From the NCBI GenBank assembly GCA_937873445.1, contig CALMWF010000039.1:1-64000 (forward strand): a DNA stretch of 64,000 bases, written 5' to 3'. Source of the stretch: an uncultured Alphaproteobacteria bacterium. GTDB lineage: Bacteria; Pseudomonadota; Alphaproteobacteria; Rhizobiales; Aestuariivirgaceae. A model generated the notes under the pieces. It was not told where the DNA came from and did not search any database. It saw only the letters and a list, made by a program, of their open reading frames with translations. Positions 47,183-57,423 of the stretch are shown one piece after another (positions within the stretch are counted from its first letter, which is position 1; each line of letters starts with the position of its first letter). A program made the position numbers and the translations under genes.

Positions 47183-49658
47183 GCCGCATGGCCTCGTCGA
47201 TGAGGTCGTCGGCGGCTTCGGCGAGAAGGGCATCATGGGCCTCGCCGTAAATGGATTCGCGGCCGATCTCAAGCAGCACCGGCACCGCCAGCGGCGACAC
47301 CTGATCGAGCGCCCGATGCACGATCTGGCCCTTGATCCGGCGCAGCAGCTCGCCGAGGCGGTGAATGTCAATGAGGCCCGAGGCGGCATCATCCCAGGCC
47401 GCGCGCAGCAGAATGTGATCGGGCTGGTGGCTGCGCAGCGCGTCATAGATGAGGTCGGTGTTCACCGTCACCTGCCGCCCGGTCTTTTCCTTGCCGGGGT
47501 GGCGGCGCTCAATCAGCCCGGCAATCAGGGCGGCATCGCGGAAGGTCCGTTTCATCAGCGCACTTTCAGAAAGCCACGCCTCCAGATCATCGCCCAGCAT
47601 GTCCTCGTCAAACAGTTCGGCAAGCGACAAGCGTCCGCGCGCAATGAGCGAAGACAGATCGGCCACCGTCCAGATGACCAGGGCATATTCCGACGCGACA
47701 AAACCCAGCGGCCGCGCCCCCCGCCGCTCCAGCCGCCGCGTCAGCAGCATGCCCAGTGTCTGCTGCGCCAGCCGCCCCTCAAAGGGATAGCACACCAGAT
47801 AATGCTTGCTGGCCCGCGGAAAGGTCTCCACCAGCATCTGGCTGGCGCCCGGCACCACCGACTTCCACTTCTGCACCGACAGCCAGTCGCGCACCTGGGC
47901 TGGCAGATGCTGCCACTGGCCGGGGTCGGCCAGCATGGCCCGCACCCGCGCAGCCAGATAGGTGGACAGCGGAAACCGGCCGCCCTGATAGGACGGCACC
48001 ATGGGATCGCGGCCCGCCGCCCGCGTCACCAGCGCGCCGAATTCATCAAGCCCCTCGAAGCGCAACACCTCGCCGGAAAACAGGAAGGTATCGCCATGGG
48101 CCAGCTGCGACAGGAAATATTCCTCAAGTTCCCCCAGCACCCGCCCGCCGGTGAGCACCCGGCGGCTGGCCCGTGATTTGACCGAGGCCAGCCTGACCTT
48201 CAGCATCGGGCTTTCCACAATGGTGCCGACATTGAGCCGGTATTGCTGGCCGATGCGCGGATGCGCCAGCCGCCAGCGCCCGTCGCTCATGCGCTTCAGC
48301 CTGGCATAGCGCTCATAGGATTTGAGCGCATAGCCGCCGGTGGCCACATAATCGAGGGCCTGATCAAAGAGTTCGCGCGTCAGCCGGCGATAGGTGAAGG
48401 CGGAGGTCACTTCGGCATAGAGGTCATCGGCGAAAAACGGCCCCGCCACGGCCCGGCCCAGAATGTGCTGGGCCAGCACGTCAAGCTTCATGATGGCCGG
48501 ATAATCCGTGTCCTGAGCATTTTCCGCCGCCGCCAGGGCCGCCGCCTCGCATTCCAGCACCTCGAACCGGTTGGACGGCACCAGCAGCGCCCGGCTTGGC
48601 TCATCAAGTCGGTGGTTCGCCCGCCCGATCCGCTGCAGCAACCGGCTTGACCCCTTGGGTGCGCCCACCTGAATGACCAGATCCACCGTTCCCCAGTCAA
48701 TGCCGAGATCAAGGGTGGAGGTGGCAACGACCGCGCGCAGCCTGCCCGCCGCCATGGCGGCTTCCACCTTGCGGCGCTGGCCAATGTCGAGCGAGCCATG
48801 GTGAAGCGCAATGGCAAGGTGATCCTCGTTCGCCTCCCACAGATCCTGAAACAGCCGTTCGGCCTGCGAGCGCGTGTTGACGAAGATGATGGCAAGCCCC
48901 GCCTGTTTCAGCGCCGCATAAATCTCCGGCACGGCATAGCGCGCCGAATGCCCCGCCCAGGGTACGCGCTCCTCCGATTGCAGGATGCGGATGTCGGGTT
49001 GCGCCCCGGCGCTGCCCTTCACCAGCGCCACGGCAGCGGCCCCCGCCGGGGCCAGCCAGGCGCGCAGCGCATCCTCATCGGCCACCGTGGCCGACAGGCC
49101 CACCAGGCGTGCCGCAGGGGCGTGGGCCCTGATGCGGGTGAGCGCCAGCGACAACAGCGCCCCCCGCTTGCTGGGCACCAGCGCATGCAGTTCATCAAGA
49201 ATGACACAGCGCACATGGGCCAGAAGTTTTCCGGCCTCGGGGTCGGCCACCAGCAGCGACACCTGTTCCGGCGTGGTGATGAGAATGTCGGGCGGCTTGC
49301 GGCGCTGGCGCTGGCGGCGGTCGTGCGGCGTGTCGCCGGTCCGCGTTTCCACCGAAATGGCAAGGCCCATCTCGGCAATGGGCGCCTCCAGATTGCGGGC
49401 AATGTCCACCGCCAGCGCCTTCAGCGGCGACACATAGAGCGTGTGGATGCCCTGGGTCTTGTGGGCCTGCTGCAATTCCACCAGCGACGCCAGAAAACCG
49501 GCCAGCGTCTTGCCGCCGCCGGTGGGCGAAATGAGCAGCGCGCTCTCCCCGGCCAGCCCATGCGCCAGCATGGCCAGCTGGTGCGGCCGGGCCTGCCAGC
49601 CGCGCTGGGCAAACCACCGGGAAAAAACCTCCGGCAGCATCTGGTCTGCTGTGTTCAT
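47175..49658 (-). CDS. Ligase-associated Lhr-type DEXH helicase
   Basis: An 827-residue superfamily 2 DNA helicase. Walker A is SPTGGGKTLAGFL (near residue 45), the DEXH box reads DELHAL and SAT is in LVGLSATVAD. The motif VI region is LQRIGRANHR. The C-terminal Lhr-specific domains follow. ATG 49658 (MNTADQMLPEVFSRW) fits the family better than 49697. It is coupled to pdeM downstream and divergent from the MATE gene, 47 bases apart. Confidence 0.93.
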   Translation of the reverse strand: MNTADQMLPEVFSRWFAQRGWQARPHQLAMLAHGLAGESALLISPTGGGKTLAGFLASLVELQQAHKTQGIHTLYVSPLKALAVDIARNLEAPIAEMGLAISVETRTGDTPHDRRQRQRRKPPDILITTPEQVSLLVADPEAGKLLAHVRCVILDELHALVPSKRGALLSLALTRIRAHAPAARLVGLSATVADEDALRAWLAPAGAAAVALVKGSAGAQPDIRILQSEERVPWAGHSARYAVPEIYAALKQAGLAIIFVNTRSQAERLFQDLWEANEDHLAIALHHGSLDIGQRRKVEAAMAAGRLRAVVATSTLDLGIDWGTVDLVIQVGAPKGSSRLLQRIGRANHRLDEPSRALLVPSNRFEVLECEAAALAAAENAQDTDYPAIMKLDVLAQHILGRAVAGPFFADDLYAEVTSAFTYRRLTRELFDQALDYVATGGYALKSYERYARLKRMSDGRWRLAHPRIGQQYRLNVGTIVESPMLKVRLASVKSRASRRVLTGGRVLGELEEYFLSQLAHGDTFLFSGEVLRFEGLDEFGALVTRAAGRDPMVPSYQGGRFPLSTYLAARVRAMLADPGQWQHLPAQVRDWLSVQKWKSVVPGASQMLVETFPRASKHYLVCYPFEGRLAQQTLGMLLTRRLERRGARPLGFVASEYALVIWTVADLSSLIARGRLSLAELFDEDMLGDDLEAWLSESALMKRTFRDAALIAGLIERRHPGKEKTGRQVTVNTDLIYDALRSHQPDHILLRAAWDDAASGLIDIHRLGELLRRIKGQIVHRALDQVSPLAVPVLLEIGRESIYGEAHDALLAEAADDLIDEAMRLV

Positions 49659-49705
49659 GCCGGGCTGGAGCTTGACCGAGCCCGTTCCGTTGCGCAACAG
49701 GGCTC

Positions 49706-51034
49706 ATGGCTCAAGCCCAGGCCCTTCCGCTGACCCACCGCTCGGTTCTTGCCATTGCGGTGCCCATCATGCTGTCCAACGTCACCGAACCGCTGATCGG
49801 CGTGGTGAACACTGCCGTCATCGGCCGCCTGCCGGACGCCTACTACATCGGCGCCATCGCCGTGGGCGCCCTCATCTTTTCCTTCCTGTTCTGGGGCTTC
49901 GGCTTTCTCCGCCTGTCCACCGGCGGCCTCTCCGCCCAGGCCACCGGGGCGGGTGATGCAGCCGAACTGGCGGCGGTGTTCTTCCGTGCCGCACTCATGG
50001 CGCTGGGCTTCGGCCTTGCCATTGTGGTGCTGTCGCCGGTCATCGGCAGATTTGCCTTTCGCCTCATCGGCGGCTCGGCCGAGGTCACCGCCCATGCCCA
50101 AACCTATTTCTCATGGCGGGTACTCTCCGCCCCGGCGGCGCTGGTCAATTTTGTCATTCTGGGCTGGCTCACCGGGCAGGGCCGGGCCACCGCCGCCTTC
50201 GTCACCCAGGTGGTGCTCAACCTCACCAACATGGCGCTGTCAGCTCTGTTCGTGCTGGTGCTGCACAAAACCTCGGACGGGGTGGGGCAGGCGGCCCTGA
50301 TCGCCGAATATGGCGCAGCCGCCCTTGGCCTCGCCATCGTTTTGCAGCGCCTTGGCGCCCTGGGTCAGGGCTTCGATGCGGCACGCGTGCTCAATCTCCA
50401 GGCCTACCGCAGAACGCTCGCCGCCAATTTCGACATCATGGTGCGCACCCTCTGTCTCATCTTCGCCTTCGGTTGGTTCACGGCGCGGGGTGCAAGGCTG
50501 GGGGACACGGTGGTGGCCGCCAATGCCGTGCTCATGAACCTGTTTGAGGTCTCGGCCTATCTCATCGATGGTTTTGCCTATGCCTCCGAGGCGCTGGTCG
50601 GCCAGTCGGCGGGCGCGGGCCAGCGCCAGCGCTTCAACGACGCCATCTGGCTGACCTCAAGCTGGGCGGTGGCGGTGGGCGCCCTCTGTTCGCTGACGCT
50701 TGTGGTGGCGGGACCGTGGTTCATCGATCTGCTGACGCTGAACCCCGACGTGCGGATGATGGCCCGGGCCTCGCTGTGGCTGGCTGCGGCCACACCGCTG
50801 CTCGGCTCCGTCGCCTTCCAGTTTGACGGCATCTATACCGGGGCACTGGCCACCCGCGACATGCGCAACACCATGCTGATTTCGCTCGCCGTGTTCATGG
50901 CCCTGTGGTGGGTGCTGGAGCCGCGCTACGGCATCACCGGCCTGTGGCTGGCACTGTGCGCCTTCTTCATTGCCCGCGGGGTCACCATGGCGCTGCGCCT
51001 GCCCGCGATCGAGCGCCGCCTGTTCACGCCGTGA
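49706..51034 (+). CDS. MATE family efflux transporter
   Basis: A 442-residue inner-membrane cation-coupled exporter with about twelve hydrophobic segments. The N-terminus SVLAIAVPIMLSNVTEPLIG, with GVVNTAVIGRL next, is a MATE (DinF-like) signature. The substrate is unknown; drugs and metabolites are typical for the family. It overlaps the convergent DinG-type helicase by 11 bases. Confidence 0.92.
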   Translation: MAQAQALPLTHRSVLAIAVPIMLSNVTEPLIGVVNTAVIGRLPDAYYIGAIAVGALIFSFLFWGFGFLRLSTGGLSAQATGAGDAAELAAVFFRAALMALGFGLAIVVLSPVIGRFAFRLIGGSAEVTAHAQTYFSWRVLSAPAALVNFVILGWLTGQGRATAAFVTQVVLNLTNMALSALFVLVLHKTSDGVGQAALIAEYGAAALGLAIVLQRLGALGQGFDAARVLNLQAYRRTLAANFDIMVRTLCLIFAFGWFTARGARLGDTVVAANAVLMNLFEVSAYLIDGFAYASEALVGQSAGAGQRQRFNDAIWLTSSWAVAVGALCSLTLVVAGPWFIDLLTLNPDVRMMARASLWLAAATPLLGSVAFQFDGIYTGALATRDMRNTMLISLAVFMALWWVLEPRYGITGLWLALCAFFIARGVTMALRLPAIERRLFTP

Positions 51035-53816
51035 AGCGCGCGTCAAAGGCCCGTACGGCGTCAATGGCATCCGCCAGCCCCATGCGCTGAATGGCAAGGC
51101 CCGGCGGAAAGGCGGTGGCAAAGCGCGAGGCGAGCCGCGGGTCCAGCACCACGAAGGAGCCATGGTCGCTGGCCTGGCGGATAAGCCGGCCGAAGCCCTG
51201 CCGCAGCCTGAGGCGCACCACCATGTCGGTATGGGCCTGGCCGCCAAAGGCCTCGCGCCGCGCCCGCTCCAATATGGTGGGGGTGGGCCAGGGCACCCGG
51301 TCCAGCACCATGAGGCGGAGTGAGCGCCCCGGCACATCAACCCCGTCGCGCACCGCATCGGTGCCGAGCAGGCAGGCGTCCGGTTCGGCCCGGAACATGT
51401 CAACCAGTGTGGCCGTGTCCATGGGGTCGGCATGCTGGGCATAGAGCGTCAGCCCCGCGGCAGCCAGCGGCGTCAGCAGCCGCTTGTGCACCGCGCGCAG
51501 CCGGGCAATGGCGGTGAACAGGCCCAGCGCCCCGCCGCCCGTGGCCAGAAACAGTTCGCGATAGGCCGCCGCCACCTGATCCATGTCGGCGCGGTTCACG
51601 TCATTCACCACGATCACCTGGGCGCGCGCCGGATAATCAAAGGGCGAGGCAAAGCCCGCGCGCTTGACCGGCCAGGGCAGATGCACCACCCCGGTGCGCA
51701 GTTCCGCACTCTCCCAGTCATCCGGCACATCGGGCGGCTGGTCCTTCAGTGTGGCCGAGGTGATGATGATGCCATCGGCGGGTCTGAGCACCGACAGCGC
51801 CAGCGGTTCCGTGGGGTCCAGCCAGTGTGAATAGAGACCGACATCGGCCTCGCGGCCAAAGGCCTGCTCAATGGCAAACCAGTCCACATGGAGTCCGCCC
51901 CCGGCCTCCGGCAGATGGTCGAGCATGGTGATCCAGCCGGAGAGCATGAGGTCGCCCCGCCGCCGCAGCGAGCGTGACAGGGCCTCGATCCGTCCGCGCT
52001 CGGCCGAAGTGAGGTCTTCAGCCTCGCTGTCGAGCTTGGCCGCCAGCCGCTTGGCCAGCGCCACCAGCGGCCGCTTCAGATCAGCCAGCGCCTCGGCCAG
52101 TTCCACCGCCTGTTCCGCCAGACCATCCACCAGCGGCAGGCAATCCGTCTCGAGCGCCCCGACCCCTTCCTGACTGTCGGCCCGGGCCAGAACCTGCTGC
52201 CGCACCAGCGCCAGAAATTCCTCCGCCGCCCCCTCCGGGCTTCCCGCCTGCACGCGCCGTGTCCAGCCCGGCCCCGGCAGGGCCAGCGCGGCACGCAGCG
52301 CCTGCTGGGTCAGGCGCTCCATCTCGTCATCCTGGGCGGCAAGGTCACCCAGCCGCTCAGCCAGCCCGCGCCCGCGCCTGCGGCTGTCCTCAGGCCCGCG
52401 CAGCCAGCGCCGGAGTTCCGAGGTTTCCAGCGCCGTGAGATGGCTGGCAAAGGCGCTGTCGGCGGCATCAAACAGGTGGTGGCCCTCGTCAAAGACGATG
52501 CGGCGCAGGCCGCCGGGGGCGGCTTCCTCTTCCTCCGTCTGGGCCGCCCCCAGCAGGTGGTCCATGGCCGCCTGATGCAGCACCAGCGCATGGTTGGCGA
52601 TGACGAGAGCGGCATTGCGCGCCGCCCGCTGCGATTTCTCGATGAAGCATTTGCGGTAATGCGGGCAGGCCACATAGATGCATTCGCCGCGCCGGTCGGT
52701 CAGGCCGAGGCTTGCCGGGCTGGGCGCGCCCTCGCCCTCGCCGAACAGGGCAAAGAGCCAGGACGGAAAATCGCCGCCCACCATGTCGCCATCGCGCGTC
52801 GCCCTGGCCCAGCGGGCAATGAGCGTGGCCAGGGCCGCCCCGCGCCCGCCGCTCAGCCGCCCGAAGGCCTCCTGCATGTTGAGCAGGCAGGCATAGTTTT
52901 CCCGCCCCTTGCGGATGACGATTTGGCGGCGGCGCAGGGCGGGGTCATCAATCAGGCGATGGCTTTCCTGATCGAGCTGGCGCTGGAGATTTTTGGTATA
53001 GGTGGAAATCCACACCGGCCCCCGGTTGCGCCGGGCATAGAGATGGGCCGGTGCCAGATAGCCCAGCGTCTTGCCCAGGCCCGTTCCGGCCTCTGCCAGA
53101 AGGATATGGTTGAAGGCCCGGTTGTCACGCGGCTGAAAGGCATGGGCGGCCGCCGCCGCATAATCGCGCTGGGCGGGCCGCGCCTCGGCATGGGGGCCAA
53201 GCGCCTGCATCAGTTCAGCCCGCGCCTCATCGGGCGAGACGGCCTCCTGCGTGGGCGGCGGGCGCGGCCCCTCATCCTCCCAGTCCTCCAGCCGGTCCCA
53301 CACATTGAGCCCGGTGGCAAAACGCGGCACCTCCAGCCTCGGGTGGCCGTGGCGCAGCGCCTTCAGCACCGGTTCCGCCCAGGGCCAGTTGGCGTGGGCC
53401 AGATAGGTGGCGGCCTCGGCGGTTTCGCGCAAATGCGGATAATGCCGGCTGGCCAGCCGCTGCAACAGTTCCGCCGCCACGGCGCGCAGCGTGTCATCAT
53501 CGGTGGCCGCCGGATCAAGGGCCAGCGCCCGCGCCAGTCCGGCGGGGCTTGGAATGGCCAGTTGCGCCGGGCAGACAAAGGCAAAAAGTTCGGCCACGTC
53601 GAAGTGCTTCTGCTCGGCGGCAGCCCGCACCGCGCCGCGCGTGGCCCGCGCCGCCGCGCCCAGCCTGGCCGTCACGAAATGCGCATGACAGAGAAGATGC
53701 GGTGCAGCCGCCAGCCGCCGCAGGCCTTCGCCCGCTTCCAGCATCAGGCCGTCCACGGCAAGCCCCAGGCCGGAAAGGGCCGCCGAGGCGCACGCGATTG
53801 TGAAGGTCTGGGTCAT
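51024..53816 (-). CDS. DinG/XPD-type iron-sulfur DNA helicase
   Basis: A 930-residue superfamily 2 helicase. Walker A is GTGLGKT (residues 244-250) and the DEGH box is at 443-446. Four cysteines that can bind a 4Fe-4S cluster lie between them: C310, C379, C384 and C390. The first 190 residues resemble a decayed DEDD exonuclease: LLCHAHFVTARLG and FDVAELFAFVCP sit where the acidic motifs would be, but the acids are largely missing. ATG 53816 (MTQTFTIACA) is chosen over 53834. A role in repair or R-loop removal is inferred from the family. Confidence 0.9.
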   Translation of the reverse strand: MTQTFTIACASAALSGLGLAVDGLMLEAGEGLRRLAAAPHLLCHAHFVTARLGAAARATRGAVRAAAEQKHFDVAELFAFVCPAQLAIPSPAGLARALALDPAATDDDTLRAVAAELLQRLASRHYPHLRETAEAATYLAHANWPWAEPVLKALRHGHPRLEVPRFATGLNVWDRLEDWEDEGPRPPPTQEAVSPDEARAELMQALGPHAEARPAQRDYAAAAAHAFQPRDNRAFNHILLAEAGTGLGKTLGYLAPAHLYARRNRGPVWISTYTKNLQRQLDQESHRLIDDPALRRRQIVIRKGRENYACLLNMQEAFGRLSGGRGAALATLIARWARATRDGDMVGGDFPSWLFALFGEGEGAPSPASLGLTDRRGECIYVACPHYRKCFIEKSQRAARNAALVIANHALVLHQAAMDHLLGAAQTEEEEAAPGGLRRIVFDEGHHLFDAADSAFASHLTALETSELRRWLRGPEDSRRRGRGLAERLGDLAAQDDEMERLTQQALRAALALPGPGWTRRVQAGSPEGAAEEFLALVRQQVLARADSQEGVGALETDCLPLVDGLAEQAVELAEALADLKRPLVALAKRLAAKLDSEAEDLTSAERGRIEALSRSLRRRGDLMLSGWITMLDHLPEAGGGLHVDWFAIEQAFGREADVGLYSHWLDPTEPLALSVLRPADGIIITSATLKDQPPDVPDDWESAELRTGVVHLPWPVKRAGFASPFDYPARAQVIVVNDVNRADMDQVAAAYRELFLATGGGALGLFTAIARLRAVHKRLLTPLAAAGLTLYAQHADPMDTATLVDMFRAEPDACLLGTDAVRDGVDVPGRSLRLMVLDRVPWPTPTILERARREAFGGQAHTDMVVRLRLRQGFGRLIRQASDHGSFVVLDPRLASRFATAFPPGLAIQRMGLADAIDAVRAFDARFTA

Positions 53817-53872
53817 GGTGACGGCGGGAATCACTGGTTAGCCTTGACCTTAAAGCATGAAGGAGGCCCGCC

Positions 53873-54730
53873 ATGCAGGACAAACTGGACCCGAAATTCA
53901 TCACCCTGTTTGACCGCTTCACCCATGGCGGCATGACCAGGCGCGACTTCATGGAACGGCTTGGTGCCATGGCGGGTTCCGCCGCCGCCGCCCAGTCGCT
54001 ACTTGCCGTGCTGGAAAACAATTATGCCCAGGCCGCCACGGTGGCCGAGGATGATCCGCGCCTTGCCGCCGCCGATCAGCGCTTTGACGGCACGGCAGGC
54101 TATCTGGTGCGGCCTGCGGCGGCGGCCACAGTGCCGGGGGCGGTCATTGTCATTCATGAAAACCGCGGCCTTAACGCCCATATCCGCGATGTGGCGCGTC
54201 GGCTGGCGCTGGAGAATTTCGTGGTCTATGCGCCCGATTACCTGGCAGCACTGGGCGGCACACCGGCGGACGCCGATCAGGCCCGCGACATGATCGGCAC
54301 GCTGAAGCCCGAGGCCGTGCTGGCCACCTCGCGCGCCGCCTTCACGGCCCTTGCCGCGCTCAACGCCACCACCGGCAGGGTGGGGGCCATGGGCTTCTGC
54401 TGGGGCGGCGGCGAGGTGAACCGGCTGGCCGTGGTCGAGCCCATGCTGGCCGCCGGCGTGGTCTATTACGGCATGCAGCCCAAGGCGGGCATTGAGAACA
54501 TCCGGGCGCCGCTGCTGCTCCATTATGCCGGGCTGGATGACCGCATCAACGCCGACATGGCGGGCTTCGAGGCCGCCCTCAAGGCCGGTGGCAAGGTCTT
54601 CGAGGCCCATGTCTATGAGGGGGTGAACCACGCCTTCAACAATGATACCAATGCCGCCCGCTATGACAGGGCCGCAGCCGACCGCGCCTGGAGCCGCACC
54701 ATCGCCTTTTTCAGGAAATATCTCGCCTGA
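53873..54730 (+). CDS. Dienelactone hydrolase family protein with Tat-like leader
   Basis: A 285-residue alpha/beta hydrolase. The nucleophile is Cys176 in GFCWGGGEVN. The Asp lies in AGLDDRIN and the His in GVNHAFNND, giving the Cys-Asp-His triad of carboxymethylenebutenolidases. Near residues 20-50 the motif TRRDFME is followed by an Ala-rich stretch that looks like a Tat signal, so it may be periplasmic. GAAGGAGG precedes the ATG. No aromatic-degradation genes adjoin it, so the substrate is unknown. Confidence 0.9.
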   Translation: MQDKLDPKFITLFDRFTHGGMTRRDFMERLGAMAGSAAAAQSLLAVLENNYAQAATVAEDDPRLAAADQRFDGTAGYLVRPAAAATVPGAVIVIHENRGLNAHIRDVARRLALENFVVYAPDYLAALGGTPADADQARDMIGTLKPEAVLATSRAAFTALAALNATTGRVGAMGFCWGGGEVNRLAVVEPMLAAGVVYYGMQPKAGIENIRAPLLLHYAGLDDRINADMAGFEAALKAGGKVFEAHVYEGVNHAFNNDTNAARYDRAAADRAWSRTIAFFRKYLA

Positions 54731-54791
54731 CATTGACCCCGCCGGGTGAGCTTCCTAAACAGGCGCCACATTGCAACTGTGGAAGCCTGAA

Positions 54792-56414
54792 ATGACCGTT
54801 TCTCCCGCGCTCCGCGCCGCCGCCCTCGACAGCAAGGCCTGGCCCTTTGAGGAAGCCCGCAAGCTTCTCGACCGCGTGAGCCGGGCGGGCAAACGCGAAG
54901 TGCTGTTCGAGACGGGCTATGGCCCCTCGGGCCTCCCCCACATCGGCACCTTCGGCGAGGTGGCGCGCACCACCATGATCCGCCGCGCCTTTGAATTGAT
55001 TTCCGACATTCCAACCCGCCTTCTGTGCTTCTCCGACGACATGGACGGCATGCGCAAGGTGCCGGAAAACGTGCCGAACCAGGACATGCTGCGCGCCAAT
55101 CTGCACAAGCCCCTGACCGTGGTGCCCGATCCCTTCGGCGAGTTTGAAAGCTTCGGCCACCACAACAACGCCATGCTCAGGCGCTTCCTCGACCACTTTA
55201 ACTTCCAGTATGAATTTGCCAGCGCCACCGATTATTACAGGCAGGGCCGCTTCGACGATATGCTGATCCGGGCGCTGGAAAAGTTCGATGACATCATGGC
55301 CGTCATGCTGCCCACCCTGGGGGAGGAGCGCCAGGCCACCTACAGTGTCTTCCTGCCCATCTCGCCGTCGACGGGCCGGGTGCTCTATGTGCCCATGAAG
55401 GACGTGAACGCCAAGGCGGGCACCATCACCTTCGCCGATGAGGACGGCACCGATGTGACCCTTGATGTGCGCGGCGGCCGCACCAAGCTGCAATGGAAGC
55501 CCGACTTCGGCATGCGCTGGGCGGCCCTTGGCGTGGACTTTGAAATGTTCGGCAAGGACCACCAGACCAACGCGCCCATCTATGACCGGATCTGCGAAAT
55601 CCTCGGCGCCCCCGCGCCGCAGCATTACGTCTATGAACTGTTCCTCGACGACAAGGGCCAGAAGATTTCCAAGTCCAAGGGCAATGGGCTGACCATTGAC
55701 GAATGGCTCACCTATGCCGATCCGGAGTCGCTGGCGCTGTTCATGTATAACAAGCCGCGCGAGGCAAAGCGGCTTTACTTCGACGTGATCCCCCGCGCCG
55801 TTGATGATTACGCGGCCTTCCTCTCGGCCTTCCAGCGGCAGGCCGACAAGCCCGCCGACCTCCTCATGAATCCCGCCTGGCACATTCACGGCGGCCGCCC
55901 GCCCGCCCCGGAGGAGGGCGGCATTTCCTTTGCCCTGCTGCTGAACCTGGCGAGCGTCGCCAATGCCCATGACAAATCGGCCCTGTGGGGCTTCATCCGC
56001 CGCTATGAGCCGCACCTGTCACCGGAGAAGAACCCGCGCCTTGATGCACTCACCGGCTATGCGCTCCGCTATTTCGATGACTTCGTGAAGCCCAAGAAGC
56101 ACTATCGTCCGCCCACGGAGGATGAGGCCAGGGCGCTTTCTGATCTGTCGGACAGGCTGGCCACGCTGGCCCCCCACACCCCGCCGGAGGACATTCAGAA
56201 GGCGGTCTATGACGTGGGCCGCAGGGAACCCTACACGGTGACCCAGAAGGACGGCACCACCGGCGTGGGCCAGGGCTTCTTCAACATGCTCTATCAGGTT
56301 CTGCTGGGCGAGGAGAAGGGCCCGCGCTTCGGTTCCTTCGTGGCGCTCTACGGCCTGGACAATACCCAGAGCCTCATCGCCAAGGCCCTCAAGGGCGAAT
56401 TGCTGAAGGGCTAA
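54792..56414 (+). CDS. lysK: Lysyl-tRNA synthetase, class I
   Basis: Charges tRNA-Lys. This is the class I form (540 residues), found in archaea and many alphaproteobacteria, and is unrelated to the common class II enzyme. The HIGH motif appears as [12 protein letters not shown] (near residue 44) and the KMSKS motif as [12 protein letters not shown] 54792 is used because the TTG at 54771 adds seven residues not expected in the family. Its last codons overlap a convergent small gene by 4 bases. Confidence 0.95.
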   Translation: MTVSPALRAAALDSKAWPFEEARKLLDRVSRAGKREVLFETGYGPSGLPHIGTFGEVARTTMIRRAFELISDIPTRLLCFSDDMDGMRKVPENVPNQDMLRANLHKPLTVVPDPFGEFESFGHHNNAMLRRFLDHFNFQYEFASATDYYRQGRFDDMLIRALEKFDDIMAVMLPTLGEERQATYSVFLPISPSTGRVLYVPMKDVNAKAGTITFADEDGTDVTLDVRGGRTKLQWKPDFGMRWAALGVDFEMFGKDHQTNAPIYDRICEILGAPAPQHYVYELFLDDKGQKISKSKGNGLTIDEWLTYADPESLALFMYNKPREAKRLYFDVIPRAVDDYAAFLSAFQRQADKPADLLMNPAWHIHGGRPPAPEEGGISFALLLNLASVANAHDKSALWGFIRRYEPHLSPEKNPRLDALTGYALRYFDDFVKPKKHYRPPTEDEARALSDLSDRLATLAPHTPPEDIQKAVYDVGRREPYTVTQKDGTTGVGQGFFNMLYQVLLGEEKGPRFGSFVALYGLDNTQSLIAKALKGELLKG

Positions 56415-56593
56415 CCGGCAGCGCGCAGCGGCGCGGCTTTGCGGCCTTGCGCCTCATGCCAGGCTTTAAGCGTCTCGGTGTGGATTCCCTGGCCTGCCAG
56501 CGATAATTCCTGTGCCGTCAGATTGAGCCCCGCGGCGGAAACCATCCCGTCGCGCGCCAGGCGGCGTTGCAGAAGCTCAGCGGTAATGCGCAT
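56411..56593 (-). CDS. Unrecognised 60-residue small protein
   Basis: A short protein, [16 protein letters not shown] at its start, ending with a basic [11 protein letters not shown] tail. It is supported by an excellent ribosome-binding site (GGAGG seven bases before ATG 56593) and a helical, charged composition. The family is unknown. It converges on lysK with a 4-base overlap and lies downstream of the S24 regulator on the same strand, with a 133-base gap. An in-frame start at 56629 lacks such a site. Confidence 0.6.
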   Translation of the reverse strand: MRITAELLQRRLARDGMVSAAGLNLTAQELSLAGQGIHTETLKAWHEAQGRKAAPLRAAG

Positions 56594-56726
56594 GCATGTC
56601 CCTCCGGAGTTGAGGCAGCATCGGCGCACCGGGCCTTCGTCACCATCGGCAAGTCTTGCCGCTTTCCGTCACGGCCTGATCGGTCCGGGAGGTTTTCGGC
56701 AACTCTGTGCAGAATTTTCCGTAAGG

Positions 56727-57362
56727 CTACTGGCTCGCCCAGATGATGCGGGCCATCCAGTCCACATCCCTGAGGTCAATGACCTTGGTGGGGTGTTCGG
56801 GATTGAGCGAAGCCAGTTCCACCGTCCTCGCCGTCTGCCGCTGCATCACCTTGGCCATCACCTGGCCGTCTCTGGTTTTCACCACCACGCGGTCACCCTT
56901 GCGCACCGTGGCCTCGGGCGAGACGACGATGCGGTCACCCTCGCGGTAGAGCGGCAGCATGGACTCACCCGTGATCTCCAGCGCATAGGCCGTGGTGTCG
57001 GTGACGCCCGGCACCGCCACCGCCTCCCAGCCCTGACCCGCCGGAAAACCGGAATCGTCAAAGAAGCCGCCCTGGCCCGCCTGCGCCAGACCGAGCAGCG
57101 GCAGGGTGCGCAGCCGGGGTTTTTCGCCCCTGCGCCCGGACAGCAGCTCCATGAATTCATCAACACTGGCCCCCGATGCCTCCAGCACACGCGACAGGCT
57201 TTCCAGCGTCGGCCAGCGCGGCCGTCCGTCCGGGCCCATGCGCTTCGACGGGTTGAAGGAGGTGGGGTCCAGCCCCGCCCTTTTGGCCAGGCCCGAGGCC
57301 GAAAAGCCATAGCGTTCGGCAATGGTGTCAATGGCGCCCCACACCTGCTTGTGCGAAAACAT
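56727..57362 (-). CDS. HTH/S24 LexA-like transcriptional regulator
   Basis: A 211-residue phage-repressor-type regulator. The N-terminal HTH (about residues 5-70, SASGLAKRAGLDPTSFNPSK) is followed by an S24 peptidase-like domain. Ser134 (ITGESMLPLY) and Lys171 (VMAKVMQ) form the usual dyad. An AG dipeptide at 95-96 could be the self-cleavage site. ATG 57362 has AGGAG six bases upstream; ATG 57368 is too close to it. No prophage genes are nearby. It is divergent from the DUF952 gene and has a dyad in the spacer. Confidence 0.88.
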   Translation of the reverse strand: MFSHKQVWGAIDTIAERYGFSASGLAKRAGLDPTSFNPSKRMGPDGRPRWPTLESLSRVLEASGASVDEFMELLSGRRGEKPRLRTLPLLGLAQAGQGGFFDDSGFPAGQGWEAVAVPGVTDTTAYALEITGESMLPLYREGDRIVVSPEATVRKGDRVVVKTRDGQVMAKVMQRQTARTVELASLNPEHPTKVIDLRDVDWMARIIWASQ

Positions 57363-57423
57363 GGGCATCTCCTGTCGAATCGGGGTTCGGTTCAGGCACG
57401 GCGAATAGGAAATAATACCTTTT

